Below are positions 44,156 to 56,500 of a stretch of 64,000 nucleotides of DNA, piece by piece (position 1 is the stretch's first letter; each line of letters starts with the position of its first letter). Under the pieces are notes generated by a model. The model made no database searches. It had not been told where the DNA came from and saw nothing but the letters and a program-made list of their open reading frames with translations. Both the position numbers and the translations under genes were made by a program. Source of the DNA: Enoplolaimus lenunculus (taxonomy: Eukaryota > Nematoda > Enoplea > Enoplida > Thoracostomopsidae); contig JASANG010001329.1 of NCBI GenBank assembly GCA_030248215.1, positions 496,001-560,000 on the forward strand, read 5' to 3'.

Positions 44156-47100
44156 TTAACCCTTTCTCACATGAATATTTTCTATATCCCCTGAGACCTA
44201 CTTTTATGCTAGGATTCGAACTCCGGTGACTGGAGTGGGAGGCGTATACCATCACCACTGAGCTATAGGAGCTTGACGCTCGAGCCCGAGGGGGCTCTCA
44301 CGTCTTGTGGTGATTTAGTGCTATGTATACGTGTTGCTATTGTTAAACACGGTGCGATATATACTATATAAAGTATAAACACTGCGCTTAGTTGCCTACA
44401 GGCAACTCAATGTGAGAAGGGTTATAGATAGTAAACAGAAAATTTTTTGCTTAACCCTTTCTCACATGAATATTTTCTATACCCCTGAGACCTACTTTTA
44501 TGCTTGGATTCGAACTCCGGTGACTGGAGTGGGAGGCGTATACCATCACCACTGAGCTATAGGAGCTTGACGCTCGAGCCCGAGGGGGCTCTCACGTCTT
44601 GTGGTGATTTAGTACTATGTATACGTGTTGCTATTGTTAAACACGGTGCGATATATACTATATAAAGTATAAACACTGCGCTTAGTTGCCTACAGGCAAC
44701 TCAATGTGAGAAGGGTTATAGATAGTAAACAGAAAATTTTTTGCTTAACCCTTTTTCACATGAATATTTTCTATACCCCTGAGACCTACTTTTATGCTTG
44801 GATTCGAACTCCGGTGACTGGAGTGGGAGGCGTATTCCATCACCACTGAGCTATAGGAGCTTGACGCTCGAGCCCGAGGGGGCTCTCACGTCTTGTGGTG
44901 ATTTAGTACTATGTATACGTGTTGCTATTGTTAAACACGGTGCGATATATACTATATAAAGTATAAACACTGCGCTTAGTTGCCTACAGGCAACTCAATG
45001 TGAGAAGGGTTATAGATAGTAAACAGAAAAATTTTTTGCTTAACCCTTTTTCACATGAATATTTTCTATACCCCTGAGACCTACTTTTATGCTTGGATTC
45101 GAACTCCGGTGACTGGAGTGGGAGGCGTATACCATCACCACTGAGCTATAGGAGCTTGACGCTCGAGCCCGAGGGGGCTCTCACGTCTTGTGGTGATTTA
45201 GTACTATGTATACGTGTTGCTATTGTTAAACACGGTGCTATATATACTATATAAAGTATAAACACTGCGCTTAGTTGCCTACAGGCAACTCAATGTGAAA
45301 AGGGTTATAGATAGTAAACAGAAAATTTTTTGCTTAACCCTTTCTCACATGAATATTTTCTATACCCCTGAGACCTACTTTTATGTTTGGATTCGAACTC
45401 CGGTGACTGGAGTGGGAGGCGTATACCATCACCACTGAGCTATAGGAGCTTGACGCTCGAGCCCGAGGGGGCTCTCACGTCTTGTGGTGATTTAGTACTA
45501 TGTATACGTGTTGCTATTGTTAAACACGGTGCTATATATACTATATAAAGTATAAACACTGCGCTTAGTTGCCTACAGGCAACTCAATGTGAGAAGGGTT
45601 ATAGATAGTAAACAGAAAATTTTTTGCTTAACCCTTTCTCACATGAATATTTTCTATACCCCTGAGACCTACTTTTATGTTTGGATTCGAACTCCGGTGA
45701 CTGGAGTGGGAGGCGTATACCATCACCACTGAGCTATAGGAGCTTGACGCTCGAGCCCGAGGGGGCTCTCACGTCTTGTGGTGATTTAGTACTATGTATA
45801 CGTGTTGCTATTGTTAAACACGGTGCGATATATACTATATAAAGTATAAACACTGCGCTTAGTTGCCTACAGGCAACTCAATGTGAGAAGGGTTATAGAT
45901 AGTAAACAGAAAATTTTTTGCTTAACCCTTTCTCACATGAATATTTTCTATACCCCTGAGACCTACTTTTATGCTTGGATTCGAACTCCGGTGACTGGAG
46001 TGGGAGGCGTATACCATCACCACTGAGCTATAGGAGCTTGACGCTCGAGCCCGAGGGGGCTCTCACGTCTTGTGGTGATTTAGTACTATGTATACGTGTT
46101 GCTATTGTTAAACACGGTGCGATATATATATATAAAGTATAAACACTGCGCTTAGTTGCCTACAGGCAACTCAATGTGAGAAGGGTTATAGATAGTAAAC
46201 AGAAAATTTTTTGCTTAACCCTTTTTCACATGAATATTTTCTATACCCCTGAGACCTACTTTTATGCTTGGATTCGAACTCCGGTGACTGGAGTGGGAGG
46301 CGTATACCATCACCACTGAGCTATAGGAGCTTGACGCTCGAGCCCGAGGGGGCTCTCACGTCTTGTGGTGATTTAGTACTATGTATACGTGTTGCTATTG
46401 TTAAACACGGTGCTATATATACTATATAAAGTATAAACACTGCGCTTAGTTGCCTACAGGCAACTCAATGTGAGAAGGGTTATAGATAGTAAACAGAAAA
46501 TTTTTTGCTTAACCCTTTCTCACATGAATATTTTCTATACCCCTGAGACCTACTTTTATGCTTGGATTCGAACTCCGGTGACTGGAGTGGGAGGCGTATA
46601 CCATCACCACTGAGCTATAGGAGCTTGACGCTCGAGCCCGAGGGGGCTCTCACGTCTTGTGGTGATTTAGTACTATGTATACGTGTTGCTATTGTTAAAC
46701 ACGGTGCGATATATACTATATAAAGTATAAACACTGCGCTTAGTTGCCTACAGGCAACTCAATGTGAGAAGGGTTATAGATAGTAAACAGAAAATTTTTT
46801 GCTTAACCCTTTCTCACATGAATATTTTCTATACCCCTGAGACCTACTTTTATGCTTGGATTCGAACTCCGGTGACTGGAGTGGGAGGCGTATACCATCA
46901 CCACTGAGCTATAGGAGCTTGACGCTCGAGCCCGAGGGGGCTCTCACGTCTTGTGGTGATTTAGTACTATGTATACGTGTTGCTATTGTTAAACACGGTG
47001 CGATATATACTATATAAAGTATAAACACTGCGCTTAGTTGCCTACAGGCAACTCAATGTGAGAAGGGTTATAGATAGTAAACAGAAAATTTTTTGCTTAA

Positions 47101-47660
47101 CCCTTTCTCACATGAATATTTTCTATACCCCTGAGACCTACTTTTATGCTTGGATTCGAACTCCGGTGACTGGAGTGGGAGGCGTATACCATCACCACTG
47201 AGCTATAGGAGCTTGACGCTCGAGCCCGAGGGGGCTCTCACGTCTTGTGGTGATTTAGTACTATGTATACGTGTTGCTATTGTTAAACACGGTGCGATAT
47301 ATACTATATAAAGTATAAACACTGCGCTTAGTTGCCTACAGGCAACTCAATGTGAGAAGGGTTATAGATAGTAAACAGAAAATTTTTTGCTTAACCCTTT
47401 CTCACATGAATATTTTCTATACCCCTGAGACCTACTTTTATGCTTGGATTCGAACTCCGGTGACTGGAGTGGGAGGCGTATACCATCACCACTGAGCTAT
47501 AGGAGCTTGACGCTCGAGCCCGAGGGGGCTCTCACGTCTTGTGGTGATTTAGTACTATGTATACGTGTTGCTATTGTTAAACACGGTGCGATATATACTA
47601 TATAAAGTATATACACTGCGCTTAGTTGCCTACAGGCAACTCAATGTGAGAAGGGGTTAA
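44156..47660. mobile_element. Tandem array of 12 MITE-C units with 29-bp spacers
   Basis: Head-to-tail units start at 44156, 44451, 44744, 45039, 45334, 45628, 45922, 46215, 46509, 46803, 47097 and 47391 (period about 294). Each unit is a full subfamily 1 MITE-C (about 265 bp, tRNA-like segment included) plus a 29-bp spacer AGATAGTAAACAGAAAATTT plus TTTGCTTAA. Internal right ends read GAAGGGTTAT, whereas the array's outer ends are clean TTAA with GAAGGGGTTAA at 47650-47660, so the block sits in one target site. Units 2-12 are nearly identical; unit 1 differs (TATATCCCC, ATGCTAGG, TAGTGCTATG). No protein is encoded. Confidence 0.95.
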
Positions 47661-47664
47661 TACT

Positions 47665-48050
47665 TCATTTTTTGTTACTTTCATTCTATTTTTCCGCGCA
47701 CAGTACTGCGCTTTCGTTACACCTTCCAAGGAACTTTTGTTTACTTTAAAATTCACTCATTTGCTTCAGAACTGTGTTTCTTTCAACAACCGCTTTTGAG
47801 TACCTAAGTTCTACATTTTCAATATAAATGAAAGTTTCATATTTCAATCAGAAACGTGTTTATTTCTTTCGGGAGGCCACATTTCCTTACGCTGATCATG
47901 CATTTTCGATGTAACAAAATTTGCCACTGATATTTGACCGAAATTCGACAGCATTTATATACTATGGCATGCAACCTGCTATTGTTAACACGGCAGTGTG
48001 TACACAGTTAAATACCATTGACCTCGGCTTTAGTTCCGGCTCCGAATATA
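47665..48050. other. Intergenic stretch, nothing recognised
   Basis: No exon, RNA gene or recognised repeat between the array and the MITE-D fragment. Confidence 0.45.
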
Positions 48051-48057
48051 TACATAT

Positions 48058-48390
48058 CAGGGTGCAACCGAAATTATAAAATACCGATACCGGAAAGTTA
48101 AAAATACGGGAATTGGAACACAGAACACTTGTTACCAAAAAATTCCTTTTAAAACTATTTCATCGCTATTAATGGTGTAACACACCACTTAGAATGTCAA
48201 AATCTTGAAACGTATGCAGTAGCTCGGAAACGTATTATAGAGTATGACAAATTGAAAATTACACGCATAGATAATTTTAGCAAAACAAGTTAGAATAACA
48301 TGTCAATTTTTCTTAAATTTTCGAATGAGAAATGTTTTCAGCACCGAAAATACCGAAAACTTCTGGAAAAAACCGGTTTCATTACCGAAA
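48058..48390. mobile_element. MITE-D fragment
   Basis: CAGGGTGCAACCGAAATTAT and AAAATACCGATACCGG at the left; AAAAACCGGTTTCATTACCG blocks inside. The right end is not clear. Confidence 0.4.
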
Positions 48391-49143
48391 CCCAACAGTT
48401 AAAAATACCAGATTTTCCTATCGTGAAATTCTTGTTGCATCATGATACATACATATGTGTATCACGATCAGCTTCATTATACACTTTTAGACCACGTAAT
48501 CGCGGCTAAAACGTTTTAGGAAGTTCAGTAATTTTTCTTGGCGAAGCCTCCCTGGCTTCCTCAGGCTATGCACACAAAAAAGTATTTCTGAATTTATTCA
48601 GAAAAGTATTTTCTGTGGCATATCTAACATGTTTTCCTGAAATTTAAGACATTTTTCAAAAAATAACTGCAAAACGTTTATTTTCCGACTTTATTTAAAA
48701 CTTTTCTGAAATATTTGCTGTTATAACAGAAACACTTTGTGGACCCGGAGCTATAACAGGTGATGAAAGTGCAGATTTTAAAATTAATGGTTATAAAATT
48801 TTAGCATTTGACTGTATTGATTAGTATTTTATATCTTTTGGTATTGATAGCTGTGCAACGAGAGGTGGAAAAAATTGAGGCCGGAGGTCAACAAATTTCG
48901 GCAAAAGCTCGAGCCATATGTGAAGCAAGATTGGGGGTATGGGGTAAAAATAAAAATATTGTTGAAATCGCTAACTTTACCGATAAATCTACAAAGTGCT
49001 GGCAAAACTTTAGTTCGAAGCTCTTTTTTTGAAAAAAACCTGAGAAATTTGACCTTCCCAAAATTGTCCCAAAGTATATATAGGAAATTCATTGGAAAAC
49101 ACAACTTTATACAAAAAGACGGAAAATTTCACTACAGCAGCTG

Positions 49144-49374
49144 GCCCATGTAAAGATCGGGGGCAGAACGTTTTTCTGTGGGACTAGAACTGAGTACTTA
49201 AGATTTCGACTAATTTTTCTGTTTGGCTTAGGCATAGGCTCAGGCTTAGGCTTAGGAATATGCTCATTCTTACGCTTAGGCTTAGGCTTAGGAATATGCT
49301 CATTCTTACGCTTAGGCTTAGGCTTAGAAATATGCTTGTATTACTATTCCGCCCATTTTCTTCACATTGGCCCA
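49144..49374 (+). mobile_element. MITE-A copy, expanded core
   Basis: GGCCCATGTAAAGATCGGGG, GAACGTTTTTCTGTGGG, then a core with three GCTTAG blocks separated by GAATATGCTCATTCTTAC repeated twice, right end TCTTCACATTGGCCC. The core is larger than in sister copies, showing internal tandem growth. Confidence 0.75.
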
Positions 49375-49839
49375 ACAGCTAAACGCAGTTATGTTTTATT
49401 GCAAAATTTCAACGATCACGCGGTTCCGACTTTCTACGGACACCGCTGTCATAAATTCTACGCTAATGCTTTAATTTTCGGCACGTATAAAGCAGTGCTG
49501 AGTTTCGCTTGTATAAAATTGTCAAGCTATAACAGCTGACTTTTGCCAAGAATGCACGGTAACAGTATTTGCGTATTAAATGAAATTATTTATGGTAGCA
49601 TTATAGAATTGTTTAAACAAAAATATGGCTTATGTACACTTTTCTTTGCATTTGAAATCAAGACTTCGGCTTAAGCTCAGGGTCAGGCTTAGGAAAAGGC
49701 ATTGGCGAAATATAAGGCTGAGCAAAACTTTTAAGAAACCTAAGCCTAATCTTCAGCCAGAGCAAAAAATTAAGCCTGTTTGGGGCATGTATCCAATTGC
49801 CAAAAATACTACACCTCTGCGTCTTTGCTTTAATAGTTG

Positions 49840-49929
49840 AAAAACAATAGTTATCGAATTTGTTTCGCAAATCCTAGTTTACTCAAAAACAATAGTTATC
49901 GAATTTGTTTCGCAAATCCTAGTTTACTC
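49840..49929. repeat. 45-bp perfect tandem duplication
   Basis: Copies 49840-49884 and 49885-49929 (AAAAACAATAGTTATCGAAT...) are identical by eye, implying a recent event in non-coding DNA. Confidence 0.9.
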
Positions 49930-50595
49930 AAAATTAATCGTTTTCGTAAAATTGCTACAGCAATTTTGAATCACAACATTTGCATCAGTGAGACTGGCTA
50001 GCGATTAGCGCTCTGAATGGAGTTAGACGATTTCTGCATAGAGTATAACACGCGATTTACGCTGCTCTTTCAGTGTGTTCGAATCGCACCGCGTAGTAAC
50101 GCACAGTGTTTTTAACAATTAGTACGCGTATGCGCAAAATAAACTTGCAGATAGCGAAGTTCTTATAGCCAGCCGACTGGTGATGCTGACTGTCTTTCAT
50201 TCGACAGCCCCAAATTTAAATCTCAGATTGAACTTGAATCTCGAGTGAAATTGAAAGTATTCGTGCAGAAAGGGTTTAATTCACCATGACTTCTTTTGCG
50301 ATTGTTCTCAGAAGAAGCGTATTTTGGTAGAATAAGCAAACTTGTCATTCTGCGTAAACCAAATATGTCTCCAATTGCAAGAACTGCTTCACATTTTGAC
50401 TACTGAGTTGGCGGTCTCTTTCAAATTCAAAACAATCCAGAATATATCGTTCACAATATTGACATTTTCCTACGTATTACAGAATCGAACTTGGAAGTCG
50501 ACCAAATTAAAAATTTGCAAATTGCTCTTGGGCATTCCAATCGCGTCTTTTTTGAAACAAACAAAATCCAGTGCAGTAACGCTTGTATGGTCCTC

Positions 50596-53500
50596 TCAAA
50601 TCAGCGTTAGCATTGGTTTAAATTGTGGAATTGGTGGCGGAACTTTTGTCGTTGGAGCTGAAAACGGGTCATGCTCGAATGAATGAGGTAGTTGCTCGGC
50701 GACGCTTATGCTACTCTGATGGCGATAATGCATCAATTCACGGATCAGCTGTAATCGCTCGCGTTCCAATTTTTGAATTTGTCCAGTATTTGCAGCGGCT
50801 TCCTGAACTAAGATTACAGCTGTTTAAAAACTTGACTTAATGAATCAAAGACTGTTAAATATATTCAATGGCGTAAGTGCGCTTATTATCGACTTTTGGA
50901 AACTATATACACCCATAAGTTTGAACCTAAACGTAAGCCTAATCTCCAATTTGAGTTATGGCAAAATTTGAAAATTTTGGCAACCGTGTTAAACAACATA
51001 AATACTGAGCAATGTCACAAGGTTGAAATATGATTTTTATTCTCTGTTACTTACGTTTTATACGAATTGGCGTATTGAAACAAAATAACCTGTGATTACT
51101 GACCCAAAATGCGAGTAATATACAAGCCTGGCCGATGTAAAGATCAGGAGCGGAACGTTTTTCAGTGGGGCTGGAATAGAGTAAGCTTAAGCTTTAGACT
51201 AATGTTTTTGCTTCGGCTTAGGCTTAGGCTTAGGTATCAGCTCATTCTTGCGCTTAGGTTAAGGCTTTAGAATATACGTAAACTACTTGTCTACCCCTAT
51301 TCAATGCATTGGCCACAAAACTTACCACAGAAAGTAGGTGATTTTGCTGTTTCAGCCAGTCTATTTGTGCTTCATACGATTTTGGCATACCGTTTGCAAA
51401 ACTGTCCAAACTGTTGTTACACGGAAGCGTTGTAGGCAATCCCTGTAAATATAACTGACCACTATGCTGGAGACGTCCTCGAAAAATAATAAAAACATTG
51501 CATCTACAAAAGCCATACCTTTCAAAATTCCACTAGAAATACTAAGTTCTCAATTTGCTATTTAAACCGTGAAATGGACATTTATACATTGGAAGTGTAC
51601 TATGCTTAACTTGCAGTACAGTAGCAATTGTTGACGATTTCCTTTCAAGCTGATACCTATAGATTTTGCCGACGTTCAAAATCGCGCAACAAGATTTTAC
51701 TATTAGTATCGTTCTGTTTTAGTCATGTAAAATAGTATTGTTATGACCAATAAAAAATATTTCACGGAATTTTGAAACTGGTTTAGTTTAATTTAAGCCT
51801 GATAAAAACAATTAAAATTCTAAATGGTTCGATAACCATAGAAAAAAATTGTTTCAGCGTTTTTGGAAAACGACGATAAAATTTATTAGCATGCGCATGC
51901 CACACTCTTCACCGTAACTTGCAATTGAATTTATAGCTTTTACGAAAGGTGTTTTCGTCGAGAAACGTATAGATGGGACTATTACTCACTTTACTTCCAT
52001 TATCAATAAGCATTGTGATCCGTCGATTAATTTCCGCAATATGGACACGTAAATAATTCAGGCGTTCTTCCTGAATGGCGTACTCCTGAAAATTTTAAAA
52101 CATCCGTAGGTAGTGAACACGTAAAAATACATTGCTAGGTATGCGGATATAAAGCAATTGTATCAGGTATGCGGATATAAAGCAATTGTATCACGCCACG
52201 CTACAGGCGAGAAAGCTAATTAACCAGGACTTAGTTAAATTGTTCGTCAAGTTAATATCACTTCAAAGAGATGCCAAGACGAAGACTTCTTGCGAAGACA
52301 ACAAAAATTTTGGTGACGTAAAGTATTATTGACGAAATCTGAAGGCTGTGGGATTAGCTCATTAGGTTGTGTACTGTGTTTAATATATCTGATATACACC
52401 AATAAACAGCTTGTGATGCGATTATTCTAAAATACAATTACATTTGTACGCAGTTGTCCTTAATATCGTCAGCTCCTGGTCAGACCCGTAGTCCGCTCAC
52501 CTAGCTAGGGTGGCTAAAAATTTTTCAGGAAAGGCATAAAACGGTTTTCGTTTAGTTACAAACAAGGTTGAAAAATTTTTATGGGGGTAAAAAATTTTCC
52601 ATTAAAGCAAATCCCGCCCCCTGGGTTCCCCTTGGCTACGGTCCCGTTCGTGGTGCATTCTGTAGTTACAAGGAACCAAGACAAACTAATTCAATGTCAT
52701 TTATAGGAATTATCGTGTAACAGTTGCAAGTTGCATGAATGAACATGAGCATCAAATAGCAAACGTTTAAATTTAAGCATCAACCGGTCATTGTTTACTT
52801 ACCATGGGAAGAGTACTGGCCATAAAAAGTTTTTGCTTTTTGTCTAACGCGCACTGTCGCTCGTGATACCAGTCGTTGAGTCTCGTTGCTGATTGCAGCC
52901 CACGATAGAGTAAATTGCGTTCTTCGCCTAACAATTGTTTGTGCTTCGTCTAAATCAGAATCAACAGTCTTACATAAACACGGGCATAACAACAGGCAGA
53001 TTCAAGGGGGAGCCAACTTGGCATAGTCCCCCAACAATGATCAAAATCCAAATTTTGTGCTTAGATTTAGTGCTAAAATTGTGTTTGGTTTCAACTATTA
53101 AATTTCTCGTGGTTTCCTGTCTGAAACTTCCGCACATAACACTGTGCACATTGAGAAAGCTGTACGATCATTTCTATCAGGTCCACGCAGAATAAAACTG
53201 TTTCATAGACAACCATCATTAGTAAATTGCCAATTCTATCAAAAGCACTAGAGTCTTAGATACTTTTTGCGCTATCGCCAACAAATCCGACTTTCTTGAT
53301 ACTTCCTTGTGAAGAAACCGACTGTAAGGATATTAAGCAACAATCTGGAGAACAGGGACAAGATGTATTCCCCGTGATCTGAACCATAAAAACTGTGTTA
53401 CAAAAAGTGTCCTGATTCGTGCTTTTTTGTGAAACTAGTAAATTTCTGCATGCTGACAAACTTTATATGAAACTATGATGGCAGCGAGTGGTATATAAAA

Positions 53501-56500
53501 ATCAATATTTGTCTATTGCTTTTTCTTGTACTTAGAGTTATTCAAACCCTGGCAATATTTATTTTCATTCAATGTCGCAGTGAGGCTTTGCAATTGTGCG
53601 TACGGCTTGCAGAATGAATAAAATTACGGACAGTGTCTGATTAGGCTAAAGTGGCGGCCTTCAATCCAAAATTACGGGATAGGAGCCCCTCTTGCAATGA
53701 TCAAAGTATTCTTCAGATTTTTTGTTTAAAATCTTCTTAGGGTGGGTTCAAATGGGGGTATAGGGCTCGGCTGCTCCGGACCAGATTACAGATAAATAAA
53801 TGAACTTACTGTTGATTCATTCGTTGGTACGGATAAAATAGGTTTTTCGTTGGACGCATCATGATTCCTGTCATTAGAATTGTCGCCATTAAATTCCGCT
53901 TCCTGCAAAACCAGCTACGTTTTGGGTGTCTTTTTTGGCGCCAACGTTTACAAGTTAAGAAATGACATTAGTAATCCTCGTACGCAAATGTAATATTTTC
54001 TTGAAATTACTTTAGATGTATTAATTTTCAAATTTAAAATACATAGTATTTTAGTTCAATACTTATTTGACGGATAATTACGCTTAGTATGAATGAAAGT
54101 AAATTAGCGAAGCGCAACCTCGACCACTACAATAATCATTTAACTTTCTTAAGCTCTAGTGCAACGTGGTAATTGAAAAGAAAACAGAACAATAAAAAAT
54201 TTACAATTTTTGACAATTTCTGACCAGTCACTAATATTTCTTACTAATTTTCCCAATTTGGGAAAGTAGCTACTAAAGCCTGATAGGCTGACGATAATAG
54301 TCAGTCGTATTCTCAGATGTGTGTCGCATCTATCGCCAGTTAGTAATAATCTTTCTCAGTTCAATCAGCAGCAAGCCTGAGGCAGCTGTTGGTTTCAAAG
54401 TTTACGTATACGAAAGTACAACAAATGAGAAGCTCCTTAGTTGCTTATACGAAATTTACAGCCTAAGCCTAAGCCTAAGCCTTAGCCTAAACCTAAGCCT
54501 CTTAAGCCAAGACCTATCACCAAGTGGCTAAGTGCAACGCTCATTTCAAAATTTGAAGTAAGCTTAATATCGTACTTCATCAATCCTAGCATGACAATGA
54601 TGATAACCGGGTTGTAACACGGAAGGTTTGGCGGCTTGCGATGGCAACGGATGGCTTAAGCGTTTCGAATGCGACAAAGCCTGTTGATACGACGGCGGTG
54701 GATTCGGCTTGACGTGGGACGCGTCTGAAAGTACGAAAATATAATTAACGCAAAAAGCCTATTTATTTTAAAACTTCTCCTGTGATGATGATGATAGGCT
54801 GAAGAACAACGCACATGCACTTTTAATTCGGCGTTACAATAAATATTTGTGTGACCAAAAAATTTGATTGGTGGGGCACAGGGTCAGCACGAAGTAGAAA
54901 ACCAAAATGTTGACTCCTAAACTACAATTGGTAGATCGTTAACGGACGGTTAGTTAATCAGGAAGTGAACATCGGACTAAAAATAATTTGAACTAACGGG
55001 GGTCGCGGCTCGCTGGCCCACTGTTGGTATGGCCCTGACGTGTACTCATGCAAAATTTATATTCTTTGGTCTTGATAACGGTTAATAGCGAGCGATGTCT
55101 CGACTAGTGTAATTTTGGAGCCTTATGGATGAGCCACAATATTTCACGTGCAGGGCCGATGGCAACGAGTGACCCACTATTCCAAGTAACTAATTTGCAC
55201 ACCTTGTCGATTGCTGGTAATTGACATATGGTAATAAAAACATTCTAAACATTTAGCAAATTTCGCTGTAATGTTTGCTTAAGTCATTAAAGTATAATAA
55301 AGACATTTTTTACAATTCTTACTTTACAATCAGAAGTTTTACAAAATTCATCTTAAGATTTTTAATTTAAAACATTTTCGTTGCAGGAAATGTCATTGGA
55401 GCCCAGCCAAACTATACAAAGCTAACCATAAGTTATGCCATTGCGCGGTGCATCATCCGAGCTTGCGCTGCTGTTATATCGTCCAGAACCGCAACTATCA
55501 ATTAAATTTGACGTTTCAATCGAACTGTTTCCGGAACTTGTTTGCTCAGGCGAAATCGAAGGCTCAAGCTGGCTGTGTTCAATTTGACAACACGAATCGA
55601 GGCGTGGGTTTGTCGCGCAAACGTGCTGTAATGAGTGCCTAAAACAACAGTGGGACTGCAGTTATAAATTTGTCATGCTCGCTTGAAGAGGTTAAGTAAA
55701 AGAGTTGAATTAAATTTTTAAGTTTTCAACGTGCGATATATACGTCTTCGGCGATTAGCATAATGCCTCGTAGCAAAACTACATAGGCCTATTCGTAGCC
55801 AGGTCACCTTGGTAGGAGTTGCTAAAAAAATTTAACGATTGCTACACAAGAGTTTGCGATGACTTATCAGTGAGTTTGAAACTTTACTAAGGGAAGCCAA
55901 AACTTTACTAATGGTCCTCTTAGCCCCTTCACGGCGCTTCTCTGTATACAGGCCCGAAATTGCAACCTCAGAATATACTGTAGTGACCCGAATAAGAGGG
56001 GGGGCGATATTTATTTGGCCTATCCAGCGCTCCGCCACCCTTCGCTACTGATATATATTCGGTACTACAAATCCATTGAATTAAACGTTTGTCTTGTAAA
56101 AAAAGCGTGAGCGATAATGCAAGTTCATAAGTACTTAGGAATGTACTTTCAAAACTGAAGTATGCTTTATAGTAGCGAACTCAATTTTATTTCGGCCTGG
56201 AGTTATTTATGCACTAATATTGGGAACAACTGACATTTATGGACTCTAGTTAGGGTTTAGGGACTCTATCCGCTTACGGACTCTTATTAGGGTTACGGAC
56301 TCCCATCGATTGGGACTCAAAATGGAGACCCCGTCTTATTACCCCCTATTATTCGGGTCACTACAGTACATGGTTTAAAATTACACTTTTTCTTGCTATT
56401 ATCACTACACTTACCTTACACCTGATAACTGTAAATGCGTTCTGAAGTGAATTCGTGGGTCTCCAATAATTTGACTATGACGATTTTGTTGACTTGATCT

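Noticed and set aside
44156-47660. CRISPR array or tRNA gene cluster
   Set aside because: Units are 294 bp with constant 29-bp spacers and inverted ends with TTAA, so this is a transposon array. The tRNA-like part has poor T-stem pairing and lies inside a MITE, so I do not call tRNA genes.
49200-49340. True telomeric DNA (TTAGGC)n
   Set aside because: Runs are only a few hexamers long, degenerate, and bounded by MITE-A ends at many internal sites.
52795-52992. Minus-strand frame TVDSDLDEAQTIVRRRTQF as the coding frame of SAPCD-like exon 6
   Set aside because: The alternative frame over the same DNA gives ERNLLYRGLQ...DWYHERQ, which matches the Suppressor-APC domain and joins exon 7 in phase.
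53256-53459. Single-exon minus-strand protein of 67 aa
   Set aside because: It contains an internal acceptor (ttacag at 53322) and only its downstream part fits as a SAPCD-like exon.
55448-55642. Plus-strand open frame opposite SAPCD-like exon 2
   Set aside because: It is an antisense shadow of the exon at 55427-55638, which has splice sites in phase with its neighbours.
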